Shown here in pieces: positions 19,827-30,062 of a DNA stretch of 64,000 nt. Position 1 is the stretch's first letter, and every line of letters begins with the position of its first letter. A program made the translations under genes and the position numbers. This stretch comes from Branchiostoma lanceolatum (lineage: Eukaryota > Chordata > Leptocardii > Amphioxiformes > Branchiostomatidae), in contig NC_089735.1 of NCBI RefSeq assembly GCF_035083965.1, positions 11,507,001 to 11,571,000 of the forward strand, in the 5' to 3' direction. The notes under the pieces were generated by a model that made no database searches, was not told where the DNA came from, and saw only the letters and a list, made by a program, of their open reading frames with translations.

Positions 19827-19899
19827 GCCTCCATAGCTCAGATGGGAGAACGTTAGACTGAAGATCTAAAGGTCCCTGGTTCGATCCCGGGTCGTTTAA
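19827..19899 (+). pseudogene. tRNA-Phe(GAA)-like sequence with broken acceptor stem
   Basis: D arm GCTCAGATGGGAGAAC, anticodon arm TTAGACTGAAGATCTAA with GAA, and T arm CCTGGTTCGATCCCGG are all like metazoan tRNA-Phe. The acceptor halves GCCTCCA and TCGTTTA do not pair, so it should not fold into a normal tRNA. Either a decayed tRNA gene or the head of a tRNA-derived retroposon. Confidence 0.75.
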
Positions 19900-20439
19900 A
19901 TTTTGTTTCTAATGAGAACCTACACCCCCTCCCTTTCAACGAATAGTGGTGCGTCAGTGAGCTGGCTCTTTTCAATTCAAGAACTGACGTTGAATCAAAT
20001 ATAAAGTAAAGTGCACAAAAAACATTGTACATGAACCACCACCAAAACACTAATATTTTCTATATACTCAAATGATTGATCATTTCTGACAAGGTAATAA
20101 AGGCGTCATAAGGGGTACAGCACAAGAAAATCACTCTAAAATTCCACTGAGGTACGTACAATGGCCCAACGTGAGCATGATCCTGTCAACTCAACTGTCA
20201 TACGTCCTTTGACAATGCGACAAACGGCATTTTACCGAATAGATAGTATGGAAATGTCAGGATACCTGTTTGGTGTGTCACTGCCATCCCGCCCCGGCCC
20301 ATGGACCGCTCCAGGCATGATTCTCCTCACACTACAACAGGAAGTCACGATTCAATCGTCGGGCCGGAGTCAGGCCTCAGGGGCGAGCCATTGTTGCCTC
20401 GACTGTGGGGCGACTTGTGCATCTGCATGTTGTACACGT

Positions 20440-20640
20440 GCCTGTAGCTCTACTGGTATCAGCTTCACAGTTGAGCTCTATTATGGCTGGGAGACCCCGG
20501 TTTAAATCATGGGGAGAGTATCTCGGTTGGGACTGCACCCGTCTTTTTGAAGGGGCCGTAACATAATGGGAGGAGGGGGTTCGAGAAGGTGCACCGAGCA
20601 CATTAATTAGATCGTTAACCCCTCTATGAAAAATGAAAAC
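20440..20640 (+). mobile_element. tRNA-like SINE head, separate family
   Basis: GCCTGTAGCTCTACTGGTATCAGC resembles an A-box/D-arm and GGTTTAAATC, about 50 bases on, a changed B box. Followed by a GC-rich body ending near AAGGTGCACCGAGCAC. No second copy found in this window. Confidence 0.4.
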
Positions 20641-21333
20641 CCTGCCACAGAAACAGTAAGGAAATTTGCTAACCTGTCTGCCACTAGACACTACAAGGTG
20701 AAAAACAACAATCCTGCGCATGCGCAAACCTTCTGGGTGGCTTGCGGTTTTCTGTGGATTTTGTTTTGGGACTGGTTTGCGCCGTTTTCGTACCGCGGTA
20801 AACTAGTCCCAAAAGTCATAGAAAACCGCCAGCCACCCAAGAAGTGTGCAGGAGGTTAGGGCCTTGGTTAGGGCCATAAATGTGGAAGCAAGTTACGTTT
20901 TCATGCGTGTTGAATTGATTTCAATAGGGAGCGCTCGTACGCGGTCCATTGTTGAAACACGACGGATTGCCATAGTTTTGCCCGTTGAATCGGGTCCGTG
21001 TATTTACCGAAATACACGAAATGCACGAAAACCTTTTCTTGTCCCCAGGGCCATAAACACATTATTCTATGCTATTAGATATAGCATCCTGTGATGTTTA
21101 ATCATCCAATCATACTGTATTTTGATAGATTTCACCCATCTTCATGTGTATCTCGTGTATTTCGAAGGTGTATTTCGTGTACTTAATGCATTTCATGAAT
21201 TGTGGTAAATAAACGGACCGGTTGAATCGGCTTGTTTTTCGTCAATTCTATATGTAGAGATGTGGAGGTCCTAAAGTCCGGGAATGGTGCATAGTTCCCT
21301 AGCTGAAACTATTGGCTGCAAAATGGTGTAAGG

Positions 21334-21598
21334 TACCCTGGGAGCCCAGACTAGGACCGGGCCGCTAGCGATTTCCTTCGGCGGCCCAAGACAGTCAGCC
21401 CGCCCAATCTTAATCAACGCTCCGGTGAGTTGTAGCCCGGGGGAGTGGACCGGTCAACTTTCGGGCTAGAACTCCCCCGGTGCGCTAATTACGGTATCAG
21501 CGGGCTTGGAGCTCTGGGCCGCCGAAGGAACTGGCTAGAAGGAACCGACTAAAAGGAACCGGCTAAAAGGCCCGATGAACAGTCTGGTTCCCAGGGTA
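21334..21598. mobile_element. GC-rich MITE with 9-bp target duplication
   Basis: 265 bp. Left end TACCCTGGGAGCCCAGACT and right end AGTCTGGTTCCCAGGGTA are imperfect inverted repeats. Internal palindromes include TTCCTTCGGCGGCCCA against TGGGCCGCCGAAGGAA and CCCGGGGGAGT against ACTCCCCCGG. GGTGTAAGG flanks both ends (21325-21333, 21599-21607). No ORF. Confidence 0.85.
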
Positions 21599-21599
21599 G

Positions 21600-21860
21600 G
21601 TGTAAGGCAGCAAGGTGTTGTTGTGGTTAGCAATTAGGCTTATCAAGTTTGATTTTCATGGTTCTTTGTTTGAATCCATCGCAGACAGGTATATAGTGTT
21701 TGTTGAACTGTTGTGAAAGGCGTTTGACACCTATTTCCTCACTCGACTCAGCCGAAAATGAGTACCTGACTTCGGGGAAGGATGCCAGTGGGGAAATGCA
21801 TCAGGCATACAAGTAATCAGCGAAAAATTTACAATAATGAATAAATTTTTTTTTTTTTTG
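21600..21860 (+). repeat. Possible degenerate tRNA-derived SINE
   Basis: TTGTGGTTAGCAATTAGGC and TTTGTTTGAATCC are weak A- and B-box-like runs, followed by CTCACTCGACTCAGCC and GAGTACCTGACTTCGGGGAAGG, a tail type seen in tRNA SINEs, and a T run at 21846-21859. Confidence 0.4.
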
Positions 21861-21932
21861 AATGAACGAAGACTTATCCGGACTTTGATCAAATAGTCTG
21901 TATCATTTTTATATCTTATCTAGCCTCCTTTC

Positions 21933-21972
21933 GTTTGTTTGTTTGTTTGTTTGTTTATTTGTTTGTTTGTTT
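21933..21972 (+). repeat. (GTTT)n microsatellite
   Basis: About ten GTTT units with one ATTT interruption. Confidence 0.85.
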
Positions 21973-22922
21973 TATTAAGATCTCCTTTGCAGGCTTTCTG
22001 GTCGGCGCTGGCGTTCGTTTGTGACACTTGAAACATATCAGCGGCAGGTTCTTTTGAAATGCAAAGAAGGCTATATTCTATCTGACCTTCACCACCTACA
22101 CGCCACATAAAGTGCACGTGCTCTGGTGAAGTTCAAGAACAAAATTGATACATACTATTCATGTATCGTCAGAGATGACTTTGCCACGATTCGTTGTAGA
22201 AACGACGTCTCTAAACCACAGGGGTCGGAAACACTGTGCGTGCGCGTGTCAATCATATCGTGTGCAGTTCTTTCAAGAAGCTTTGCTGTTGCGTCAGCCA
22301 ACAGGCCGGACGGAGGCAGCGCGGCGGGGTTTTGGATTTGCGGTTTGAATAGATGCAATTGTTTGGAATTGATGTGTTAGGAGTATATATACATATGCAC
22401 AGGTGCGTTCGATCGTGGGTGGGTTTGGTAATGTTGGGTAAGGTATTTGGCATATTTTCCAAATCAATGTAGAGTGTACATTGTAGACCACGTCAAATCC
22501 AAAGTAGATTCTGACAAGTCCACGTCAGAATGTTGTCAACTTACATCAGTGCACAGTTACTTACACCACGACAAGCGTTCTTTTTCCAAGCAGTATATGT
22601 TTGGGGAAATAACATTCTCAATAGTTTGTGACTTCCCTCTACCTTTAACTACAAAAACTGTTGCAGCAACTCCACAAGCAATATGGTCATGGTCTAGTCT
22701 CTAAATCTCCGTCGAATCGGAGAAAAAAGTTGTAGAAATCTTCCAAAATTAGCGACAGAAATGAGGAGGAAAAATTCATTCCGGAAAATGTTGACTGCAT
22801 GACTATGCATTTTTCCAGCTAACCACGGAGCCTGGTAGAAACTATTTTGGCTTTGAGATTACCAAACTTTGCGCCGATATATACTAACACTAACAGTTCT
22901 TTACGCAACCTTCTGAGATGAT

Positions 22923-24150
22923 GTACCGTCAACTTATTATTCTCTTATTCTCTCTCAACATATGATTACTCTCTTGTCAGTTCTATCTAACATACTGCAT
23001 TTAGCCCGAATTGTGCATGAATATGCAGTAAACTCATTATTTTCGAGTGGTGATCTGGTGACCTTGTGGTAAGGGTTGTTGAATCTTAAGGCTGTTGAAC
23101 TTTACAGGTCCCAATGTTGTACCGTCAACGTATTTTTCTCTTATTCTCTCTCAACGTAGTATTATTCTCTTGTATCTAACTTATTGCATTTAGCCCCAAT
23201 GGGGCATGAATATGCGATAAACTTCATTGTCATTATTCTCGAGTGGTGATCTGGTGACCTCGTGGCTAGGGTTGTTGAATTTCACCGGGTTGTTGAAGTA
23301 CCGTCAACGTATAATTCTCTTATTCTCTCTCAACGTACTATTAATCTCTTGTATCTAACTTATTGCATTTAGCCCCAATGGGGCATGAATATGCAATAAA
23401 CTTCATTGTCATTATTCTCGAGTGGTGTAATTAGGGTTGTTGAATTGTTGAAGTACCGTCAACGTATCATTCTCTTATTCTCTCTCAACGTTCTATTACT
23501 CTCTTGTATCTGTTATGGCATTCACTCGTAATCTTTATTCAGATCATTCAGAAGTACAGATACAGATACAGATATTCGAGTAAGATGACCGTGTCAGTTC
23601 CTACGCCTGAGTGAGGAGGGTTGACACGGTAGCCTTCGCGTGGATTTGTTTAGGGTGGATCATGCCATGTTGCGAATCTGAGACCCACACACTTTGGGCA
23701 TCCGTCTTTTCCAGCGGCACCAATTCGAGGGAGATGTGCTGGTTCTGGTTGGAATGCTTGCAGCGAGCTGCCGGATGACTCTTACACTCGAGATCAAGTC
23801 CGCCTTGATAAACGCCAGCCCGCCTGGTGCTGCTCTCGTCCGCCAGTTGAAGACAACTGCCGTTGGAGACTTGTCCCTCTAACTGAGGGGGGAAATCCGT
23901 GTAAAGTGCCTTTCCCAAGGGCACAACGTCGGGGCGCAAGTTCGGACATGTCTCTGGGCACAACCCAGGATCGATCCCGGGTCCCATTTTTTGACAGCCG
24001 CGCGCTCTACCACTTACGCCACACGACGCCACACGACACCACACTCTCTTGTATCTAACTTACTGCATTTAGCCAGAATGGGGCATTAATATGCGATAAA
24101 CTTCATTGTCATTGTGGTAAGGGTTGTTGAACTTCAAGGTTATTGAACGT
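22923..24150 (+). repeat. Tandem satellite (155-196 bp units) split by a SINE
   Basis: Units start with GTACCGTCAAC at 22923, 23119, 23298 and 23453, and share CTCTTATTCTCTCTCAACGT, AATGGGGCATGAATATGC and AGGGTTGTTGAA. The fourth unit is interrupted at 23512 and resumes at 24043. Confidence 0.85.
23512..24042 (-). mobile_element. SINE family B insertion with 14-bp target duplication
   Basis: On the minus strand it starts with a tRNA-like head (GTGGCGTAAGTGGTAGAGC, GGGATCGATCCTGGG), then GTTGTGCCCTTGGGAAAGGC, and ends near AATAAAGATTACGAGTGAATGC. ACTCTCTTGTATCT occurs at both edges (23498-23511 and 24043-24056), a clean target-site duplication. The 147-residue minus ORF inside is not a gene by my reading. 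Confidence 0.85.
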
Positions 24151-25924
24151 AACAGGTGCCGATTCTCTGCGCTTGGAAAAGGCAATGAACACCGATTGGC
24201 GTGCGCGAACATGAGTACCTATTAGCTTCTGGTAATGAATTCTTCTCGTTAACGAACCCACCACGCTTCTCATGTTATCTTATATAAGGTTTTTAATGAG
24301 TTAACAAGAAACGCTTCAGGAAAGAAGTGCCCTATACCTAGTCGTTATGTACGTAGGATACTTTAGATAGTCGTATTACACATCCTGTCGGTAATTACAT
24401 TGTGCGCTAGTCTTTGCTTGTTTTTTTACCGAAAAACTGCAAACCCTAATCGAGCTACAGAAACGGCAACAATTCATCAGAAACAACCTCTTCTCCCGTC
24501 ACAAAGCCTCTAGCTTAAAGGAACGTATTGTAGAATTTTTTGCACAAAAACTTCAAATTTCCTGACTTCTTTATTTTGGCTAAGTTTGAGCATATTCGCG
24601 TAATGTTTTCACATTTCCAGCGTTGGTAAAGCCTCTATCTCACTGGACCCGCGGTACGTTGCGGCGTCGCTGCGTCCTGTACAGGATTTGTGACGGGAAT
24701 ATCATGCAAAACATACAAAGCTTAATAACAAAATATCTTTATTTTTTTAGTTGCAAACTCATCAAGGGGATAAACAGATGCGATAACACAAAAAAAAAGT
24801 TTATTCTATGGCTATATCTGATGTTTCTACATTCTTTGCTGGGGACAAGGGTAACTTCGTCTTTGGAGACAGAATAGTCCCACGTTTGCATGGTAAATGT
24901 TTTAAGTGTCATTATCCATCTAAATAAGTGGTACATGACAAGTTAAAGGTGCACATAACCATGCATAGATTATGCAAATGAAGAAGTCATTTGCATAATT
25001 TAGATATATTTCATGGAGGTATGACTATGAGGTTTTTGAACACGAGTATTTTCTGCTCTGACATTGCTGCCCCTCTGAACAGTTGAGAGAACTTTTGCAC
25101 GAACAGTTTTAGCTTTCTCGGGGTCATTCTGGGCTGTTGCCTGTGAGTTTGTTTGTGTCATCTTTTGCTTGAAGCTAACAGATCTGATGTGCGGCAGGTG
25201 GTGCCAAAGCTAATGAGTACACGCTTCTTTCATAAGGTTTCCAATATCCTGGGCACCTCTTTCTCACCTCCGGGGGTATAGCATTTATAATTCTTTTTTT
25301 TTTTTTTTTACTTCGGTTTTGGACAGACAAGGACGACGTGGCACTGCACTCAAGGTTTTTATAACTTATATTAAAGGCATCCAGAGCATTTTATGTGGCT
25401 TGAAGCTTGAATTATAAAAACTCAAATTTCTAGACATTTCTACACATAATAAGTTTGAATAACAGTAAACCATTACATATCGAAAATAAAGGAGCAGAGA
25501 CGATGCCATTGTGTGGTGAGAACTGATAGAAAATCCAAGCCCTACTAGACTGATCCTGACTGTCCATCACAATTAGGGTTCGACCAATGAGAGAGTGACT
25601 ACATGTTCGTCGAATATTTGCATTTATATGTTTTTATTTTGCATTTCTACGCTTTGACGGAGGTGGGTGGGGATATGGTATCTACAGTATAGACGCGTGA
25701 AACTAAAAGATCACCATCTAGATTATTTTTGTACCATTTTTGCGCACTTTTGATTAGAAATCCGAACGCAAATGTGATAAACAGTGGCATTAATTGTCAT
25801 TTTCATAAAGATTACAGTAATTAGAATATTTCCAGTTTTCAAGTCTCATAAAATGCTCTGGGTGCCTTTAACAGTGCCACGTACAGATAACAACATACCC
25901 ATTTTTACTTTTATACACCTGGGT
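24151..25924. other. No gene seen
   Basis: AT-rich. A stretch near 24630-24700 (CTCACTGGACCCGCGG...) looks like one end of a MITE but I could not find its partner; a T run lies at 25294-25310. Confidence 0.35.
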
Positions 25925-26050
25925 GAAGTGAGGAAAGTCGTGTAAAGTGACTTTCCCAAGGGCACAACATCGGTGGCGTCCAGAGGATTCGAACTCGGGA
26001 CCTCTTGGTTCTGAGTCGAACACCCCGCCGTTACGCCTCACGAACCCACA
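25925..26050 (-). mobile_element. SINE family B, head fragment
   Basis: Plus-strand GTGACTTTCCCAAGGGCACAAC then GATTCGAACTCGGG and GCCGTTACGCCTCACG are the complement of the tRNA head (TGAGGCGTAACGG, CCCGAGTTCGAATC). Confidence 0.7.
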
Positions 26051-26343
26051 TGATTACCATTTATAATTGTGTTTTTGTAACACAAAATCCTTTTCAAGGA
26101 CTTTCAAGCATTTTAGAATGTGGGAGGTTATTGAGGTACCGAAGAAACATGTATATACAACCTGTAGAGATGAAACTGTTAAAATCCATTGACATTCCGC
26201 AAAAATTTACGAATAAGCGATGAAAAACGTAGGGCGTGGATTACTCAATGTTGTCGTGATAGTTTACGAGGCAATATGGAATGCAGCTGCAGGACGTTTC
26301 AACGACTGCAGATGCAGAAACCAGTGGATGATGATGATGATGA

Positions 26344-26470
26344 TGGAGAAAAAGACTGTTTGAATTCTCCCAGATCCTTTTGGTGTTGCCATCCGAGCTT
26401 TGCCCCGCTCTGCCAGATCGCGCTCCAGGCAGAGCGTGCTCATGTAGAGGGGGCTCTAATTAGTGAACAG
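26344..26470 (+). repeat. Dispersed repeat shared with 28546-28670
   Basis: GACTGTTTGAATTCT, CCAGATCCTTTT and GCCATCCGAGCTTT, then CCAG-TC/GTGC and GCTCATG, recur in order at 28546-28670. The preceding (GAT)n at 26325-26345 suggests a retrotransposon tail next to it. Confidence 0.6.
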
Positions 26471-26499
26471 CATGTCTGCAAGCTAAATCAGACCTTACG

Positions 26500-26755
26500 T
26501 TAAGTTAAAGTGACCCGGGCGTCTTGAAAGACGCATAGGGGTGGCGCCCATCTCCATTTCCATAGCCCTTGGGCCACACAAGTGCAAGTCACTACAGCAG
26601 GGGGCTGGTCCGCTGGTAGTGATGTGTGTGTTTAACTTCCATACTCTTTCCCAGATGCTGAGTGCTAAGCAGAGAAAGAAGTATGTACCATTTTTTAAAG
26701 TCACGACCTGCCGTGTGCAAGGCGAGCACTCTACCAACTAGGCCATTGCACCGGT
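26500..26755 (-). mobile_element. tRNA-Ala-like SINE, family C tail
   Basis: Minus strand: GGTGCAATGGCCTAGTTGGTAG and CTCGCCTTGCACACGGCAGG (TGC anticodon position), then AATGGTACATACTT, ACCAGCCCCCTGCTG and GTGTGGCCCA-GGGCTATG. The tail blocks match those at 32085-32225. Confidence 0.65.
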
Positions 26756-26759
26756 TTTT

Positions 26760-27668
26760 TTGCACCTTACGTGGGATAACTATTATACAAGAACGGTGGC
26801 TAATGCAAATTCAACGCTTGCATTAATAAAGCGTACTGCGGGATTCAATTTCATCACTGACATTCGAAAAATGCTGTACCTTTCTCTCGTCAGAAGTGTA
26901 TTGGAATATTGCTCACCGGTACAGAGCCTTACATCACGTAATCTCACAGCCCGTATCGAGGGTGTTCGGCGAAGGGCAACCAAATTCATCCTTGGACCCT
27001 TGGCTGAACACTTTGACTTAGTCACGACTGTCTAGCTGCAGCTAGGCTTGTCTTATCATCTGATGTTGAAGCATTTCTTAAGTCCCATGCAAATGTGTAT
27101 GATTAGGATGTAGGCTAACTAACTTCTCTTCAAGAATAGCTCGCAGCTTCAGGGCACACATGTTAGTTACACCAAGAGTAAAATCATCATCATTTTCATT
27201 CCCATTTACACCACGTCGATGTAGCGTACGTAGTCCAGTGGTTAGCGATCTGGCCTCTGGAACTAGAAGCCCGGGGTTCGATCCAGGCTGTGTCGCTCAC
27301 CCGACATGGACGCTACCGGAAAGAGTCGCAGTCCTTAGGACGGGACGTTAAGCCGTGGTCCACTGTTCATTGTGCCTTTCGAAAAGAGCTAGGAGAATTT
27401 CCCCGGTACAACGAACCTGTAAATACTGTACATAGCGTCTGTCTTCTCTGTCACGACCAGTGGAAGATTAGCTCATCTGTTCATTATATTCATTTGAGCT
27501 AAACTGGTTCGAGATCACTTCTTTCCTTTTCCTTTCCTTATTACGACCTGGAGCAAACACGATGTTGAAATCAGAGGGCTGGAAGCTAGAGCTTCAATCC
27601 CGGCTGATATTGCTGCCTTTAAAAGGAAATTCTACTCAATCATAGATTCCGCAAAACCTTCAGTTTAA
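26760..27668 (+). mobile_element. LINE reverse-transcriptase C-terminal fragment, split by a SINE
   Basis: The frame 26760-27032 reads LTWDNYYTRTVANANSTLAL, then LYLSLVRSVLEYCSPV and ARIEGVRRRATKFI: the typical C-terminal region after the LINE RT domain. A second open stretch at 27540-27668 (TTWSKHDVEI ... ADIAAFKRKFYSII, then TAA) looks like the ORF end. Between them sits SINE family A (27221-27538). Defective fragment. Confidence 0.7.
27221..27538 (+). mobile_element. tRNA-derived SINE, family A, copy 2
   Basis: TAGCGTACGTAGTCCAGTGG, GGTTCGATCCAGG, GGACGGGACGTTAAGCCGTG and the CTTTCCTTTTCC tail; full-length relative of 61214-61520, inserted in a LINE fragment. Confidence 0.85.
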
Positions 27669-27956
27669 AATAGTCTTGTTAGTAGTCATTACTGTGCGGT
27701 TCCGCCACTTGCCTTGCAAATTTTATCCAACTGCATGTTACCTTATATGACTATTATGCTGATTTGATTCAACAACATTTTATGTATACGTTGCAAAGCT
27801 GACTTATCTTGTGGGTTCCATGTTGATTTACGTTAGTTGGTAATTACTTATATTGTATCAAAATGTATTGATTATTGTTGCATTTGTTTGTTATGATTTC
27901 GGTATGACTGCCGTAATGCCAAGTAACACATGTTCCGCCATACCTTCCACTTGTTG

Positions 27957-28262
27957 GATAGCGTGCGTAGTCCAGTGGTTAGCGATCTTGCCTCTGGAAC
28001 TAGAAGCCCCGGGTTCGATCCCGGCTGTGTCGCTCACCCGACATGCACGCTACCGTTAAAGATCGCAGTCCTTAGGACGGGACGTGGTCCACTGTGTCAT
28101 TGTGCTTGTCGAAAAGAGCTAGGGGAATTTCCCCGGTACAGCGAACCTGTAAATACTGTACATAGCGTCTGTCTTCTCTGTCACGACCAGTGGAATAGTA
28201 GCTCATCTGTTCATTGAGTTCATTTGAGCTAAACTGGTTCGAGATCCCTTTCCCTTTTCCTT
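27957..28262 (+). mobile_element. tRNA-derived SINE, family A, copy 3
   Basis: Same head and body. It lacks the TTAAGCC part of GACGTTAAGCCGTGGTCC found in the other copies, a small private deletion. Confidence 0.85.
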
Positions 28263-28264
28263 TT

Positions 28265-28500
28265 GCCTGGTCCCAGTCTCTACGGGTCGGGTCGGGTCTA
28301 TTTTACCGGGCCCAGTCTGCTCAATTGACTGTCAGTCTGCCTTAGCTGCCATATAGAGTTTCGCAGCCACCGTAGTGTTGCCGCCGCCGTAGGGAGCTAA
28401 CTACCCCTCGGGCGGGCTAATCTGTCTGTGCGGGCGAGCATCACGCCCAGCCCCGCAGAGAAACCGGGGAGCTCCCGACGGTATGGTTTCTAGGCTACTT
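28265..28500. repeat. GC-rich MITE-like stretch
   Basis: Starts CCTGGTCCCAGTCTCTACGG and ends GTTTCTAGGCTAC, with GCCCAGTCTG and GGGAGCTAAC/GGGGAGCTCCC blocks. It resembles the 21334-21598 element in composition but I could not pair its ends. Confidence 0.35.
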
Positions 28501-28545
28501 GTTGGAGAAACATATCAAAAATCTTGTTTACGAGGCAAAATCGAG

Positions 28546-28670
28546 GAGAGACTGTTTGAATTCTTCCAGATCCTTTTTGTGTAGCCATCCGAGCTTTCCG
28601 CCACCCTACCAGCTCGTGCACGTGCAAGCTCATGGGGAGGGGGGTAACAATGAGTGACTGAGTGACGTTT
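28546..28670 (+). repeat. Second copy of the repeat at 26344-26470
   Basis: Shares AGACTGTTTGAATTCTTCC, CAGATCCTTTT and GCCATCCGAGCTTT in the same order. Confidence 0.6.
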
Positions 28671-28799
28671 CCTCCACGAAAGTTCTAGAGATTCGGGTAA
28701 CTCAAGCTGCGCGGATCATTAGTGGATCACGACTTTGATCTATCCAATGTAGAGTTATTATTTTTTCTGTACTTAGGCCACGCTAACTTGATTATATGG

Positions 28800-28930
28800 A
28801 TGATATCCACGCTCACATCTGTATCGATCTGTATCTGTATATAGCCGTTATATACGCCCTTCAGCATAACACACCAGCTTCGCAGGCACTCGGCGCGGGA
28901 GCAACTGGTTATATTACACTGAACGGCCTG
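28800..28930 (+). repeat. Dispersed repeat shared with 63310-63380
   Basis: Both carry ATCTGTA...CCGT/CCGC, then CCTTCAGC/CCCTCAGC and AACACACCAGCTTCGCA. Confidence 0.5.
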
Positions 28931-29374
28931 TCACACCTAACTGTTGCACATTTGACTACAACTTACCGTTCTTTAAAGCTATTCAGTGAAGATGTTCCTA
29001 CAGTATTCGATGACAACGAGTTCCGTTCTCGGGAAATACGAATTTTTTAACACATCAACACATCATTTTGGTGACACTAGCACCCCTGTCATAGCTGTTC
29101 GTGCAGAATCTGGCAGCTTGGTTCTTCACCCTCTCAAAGCATCAATCAAAGCATTCCTGTGCTTCTTGTAACAAATACTTTTTTTCATACTTGACAAGAC
29201 ATTTTCGTTGATAGCCGTATCGTTGAATCATACTTAAACCATGCCTAGTAGCAATGCAACCATACCCTAGAGCCTACCTGAAGAAGGAACCCCTACCAAG
29301 ATCACTCACGCCTGCCCGCTCAACGCTCAAGTGGACAGAAAAAAATCTCGCACGCAATAGGTTTTAAATGAATA

Positions 29375-30062
29375 AACATTTATTTTTATTGTCTGAAGAA
29401 AAAGAATCACAGAAATCCGACAAAGAATCGAATCTTGACTATGTACAGTTGTATTTTCCCGTCAGCGTTTGGTCATGCATTGATAGAACACATCTTCAGA
29501 ACTACCACTCAGGCTACGATTACAATATTAACATAGAAGTGGCAGCAAGCTCACATAAGCAAACATTTCAAAATCAAGAATATGTATATAGTGTCAAGCA
29601 CAATATAGCTTAGTGAAAACAATCTGACTTTAAGCCAAAGCTTATATCTATTCTTCTGACGTGAAGATCACGTCTACACGAAATCAGTAGCTGATAAACT
29701 GATTACAAAATCACGTTAAATTCAAACGCGGTCTAGTGGATATGCTAGAAGTGAAGTTTTCTAAAATGATATCGAAAACGATTTTCAATACAAGATTATC
29801 TACGACTAAAGAAAGGTTCTGAGACTGGCTCAAAAGATGACAGAACAATCTGCATGACTTAAAATTTTCTTCTGATCTTTTCTTAATTCAGTTTTGCACA
29901 TAAACAAGAATAGATAGCATTGTTATATCATACACATAAAAGTAGATATAGAAGATATCAAAGATATTTAGAGGATATCGGCGATTTTTTAAGATAAACA
30001 TCTTTCCCAAAAAAGCAATGAATTTGATATTGAATAGCAGATAGTCGTTTCTTTGTAATGTT
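29375..30062 (-). other. Receptor 1 probable 3' UTR
   Basis: Minus strand downstream of the receptor stop. The first clear AATAAA run on that strand is at about 29378-29392; the equivalent run is kept in unit 2 near 33140-33155, giving a 3' UTR of roughly 680 bases. Confidence 0.4.

Noticed and set aside
20161..20727. 114- and 116-codon ORFs on opposite strands
   Set aside because: They overlap a tRNA-like SINE head and have no domain.
23601..24044. 147-codon minus ORF
   Set aside because: Lies wholly in a SINE family B insertion with a clear target duplication.
22923..24150. CRISPR-like array
   Set aside because: Units are 155-196 bp with no short repeat/spacer pattern; ordinary eukaryotic satellite.
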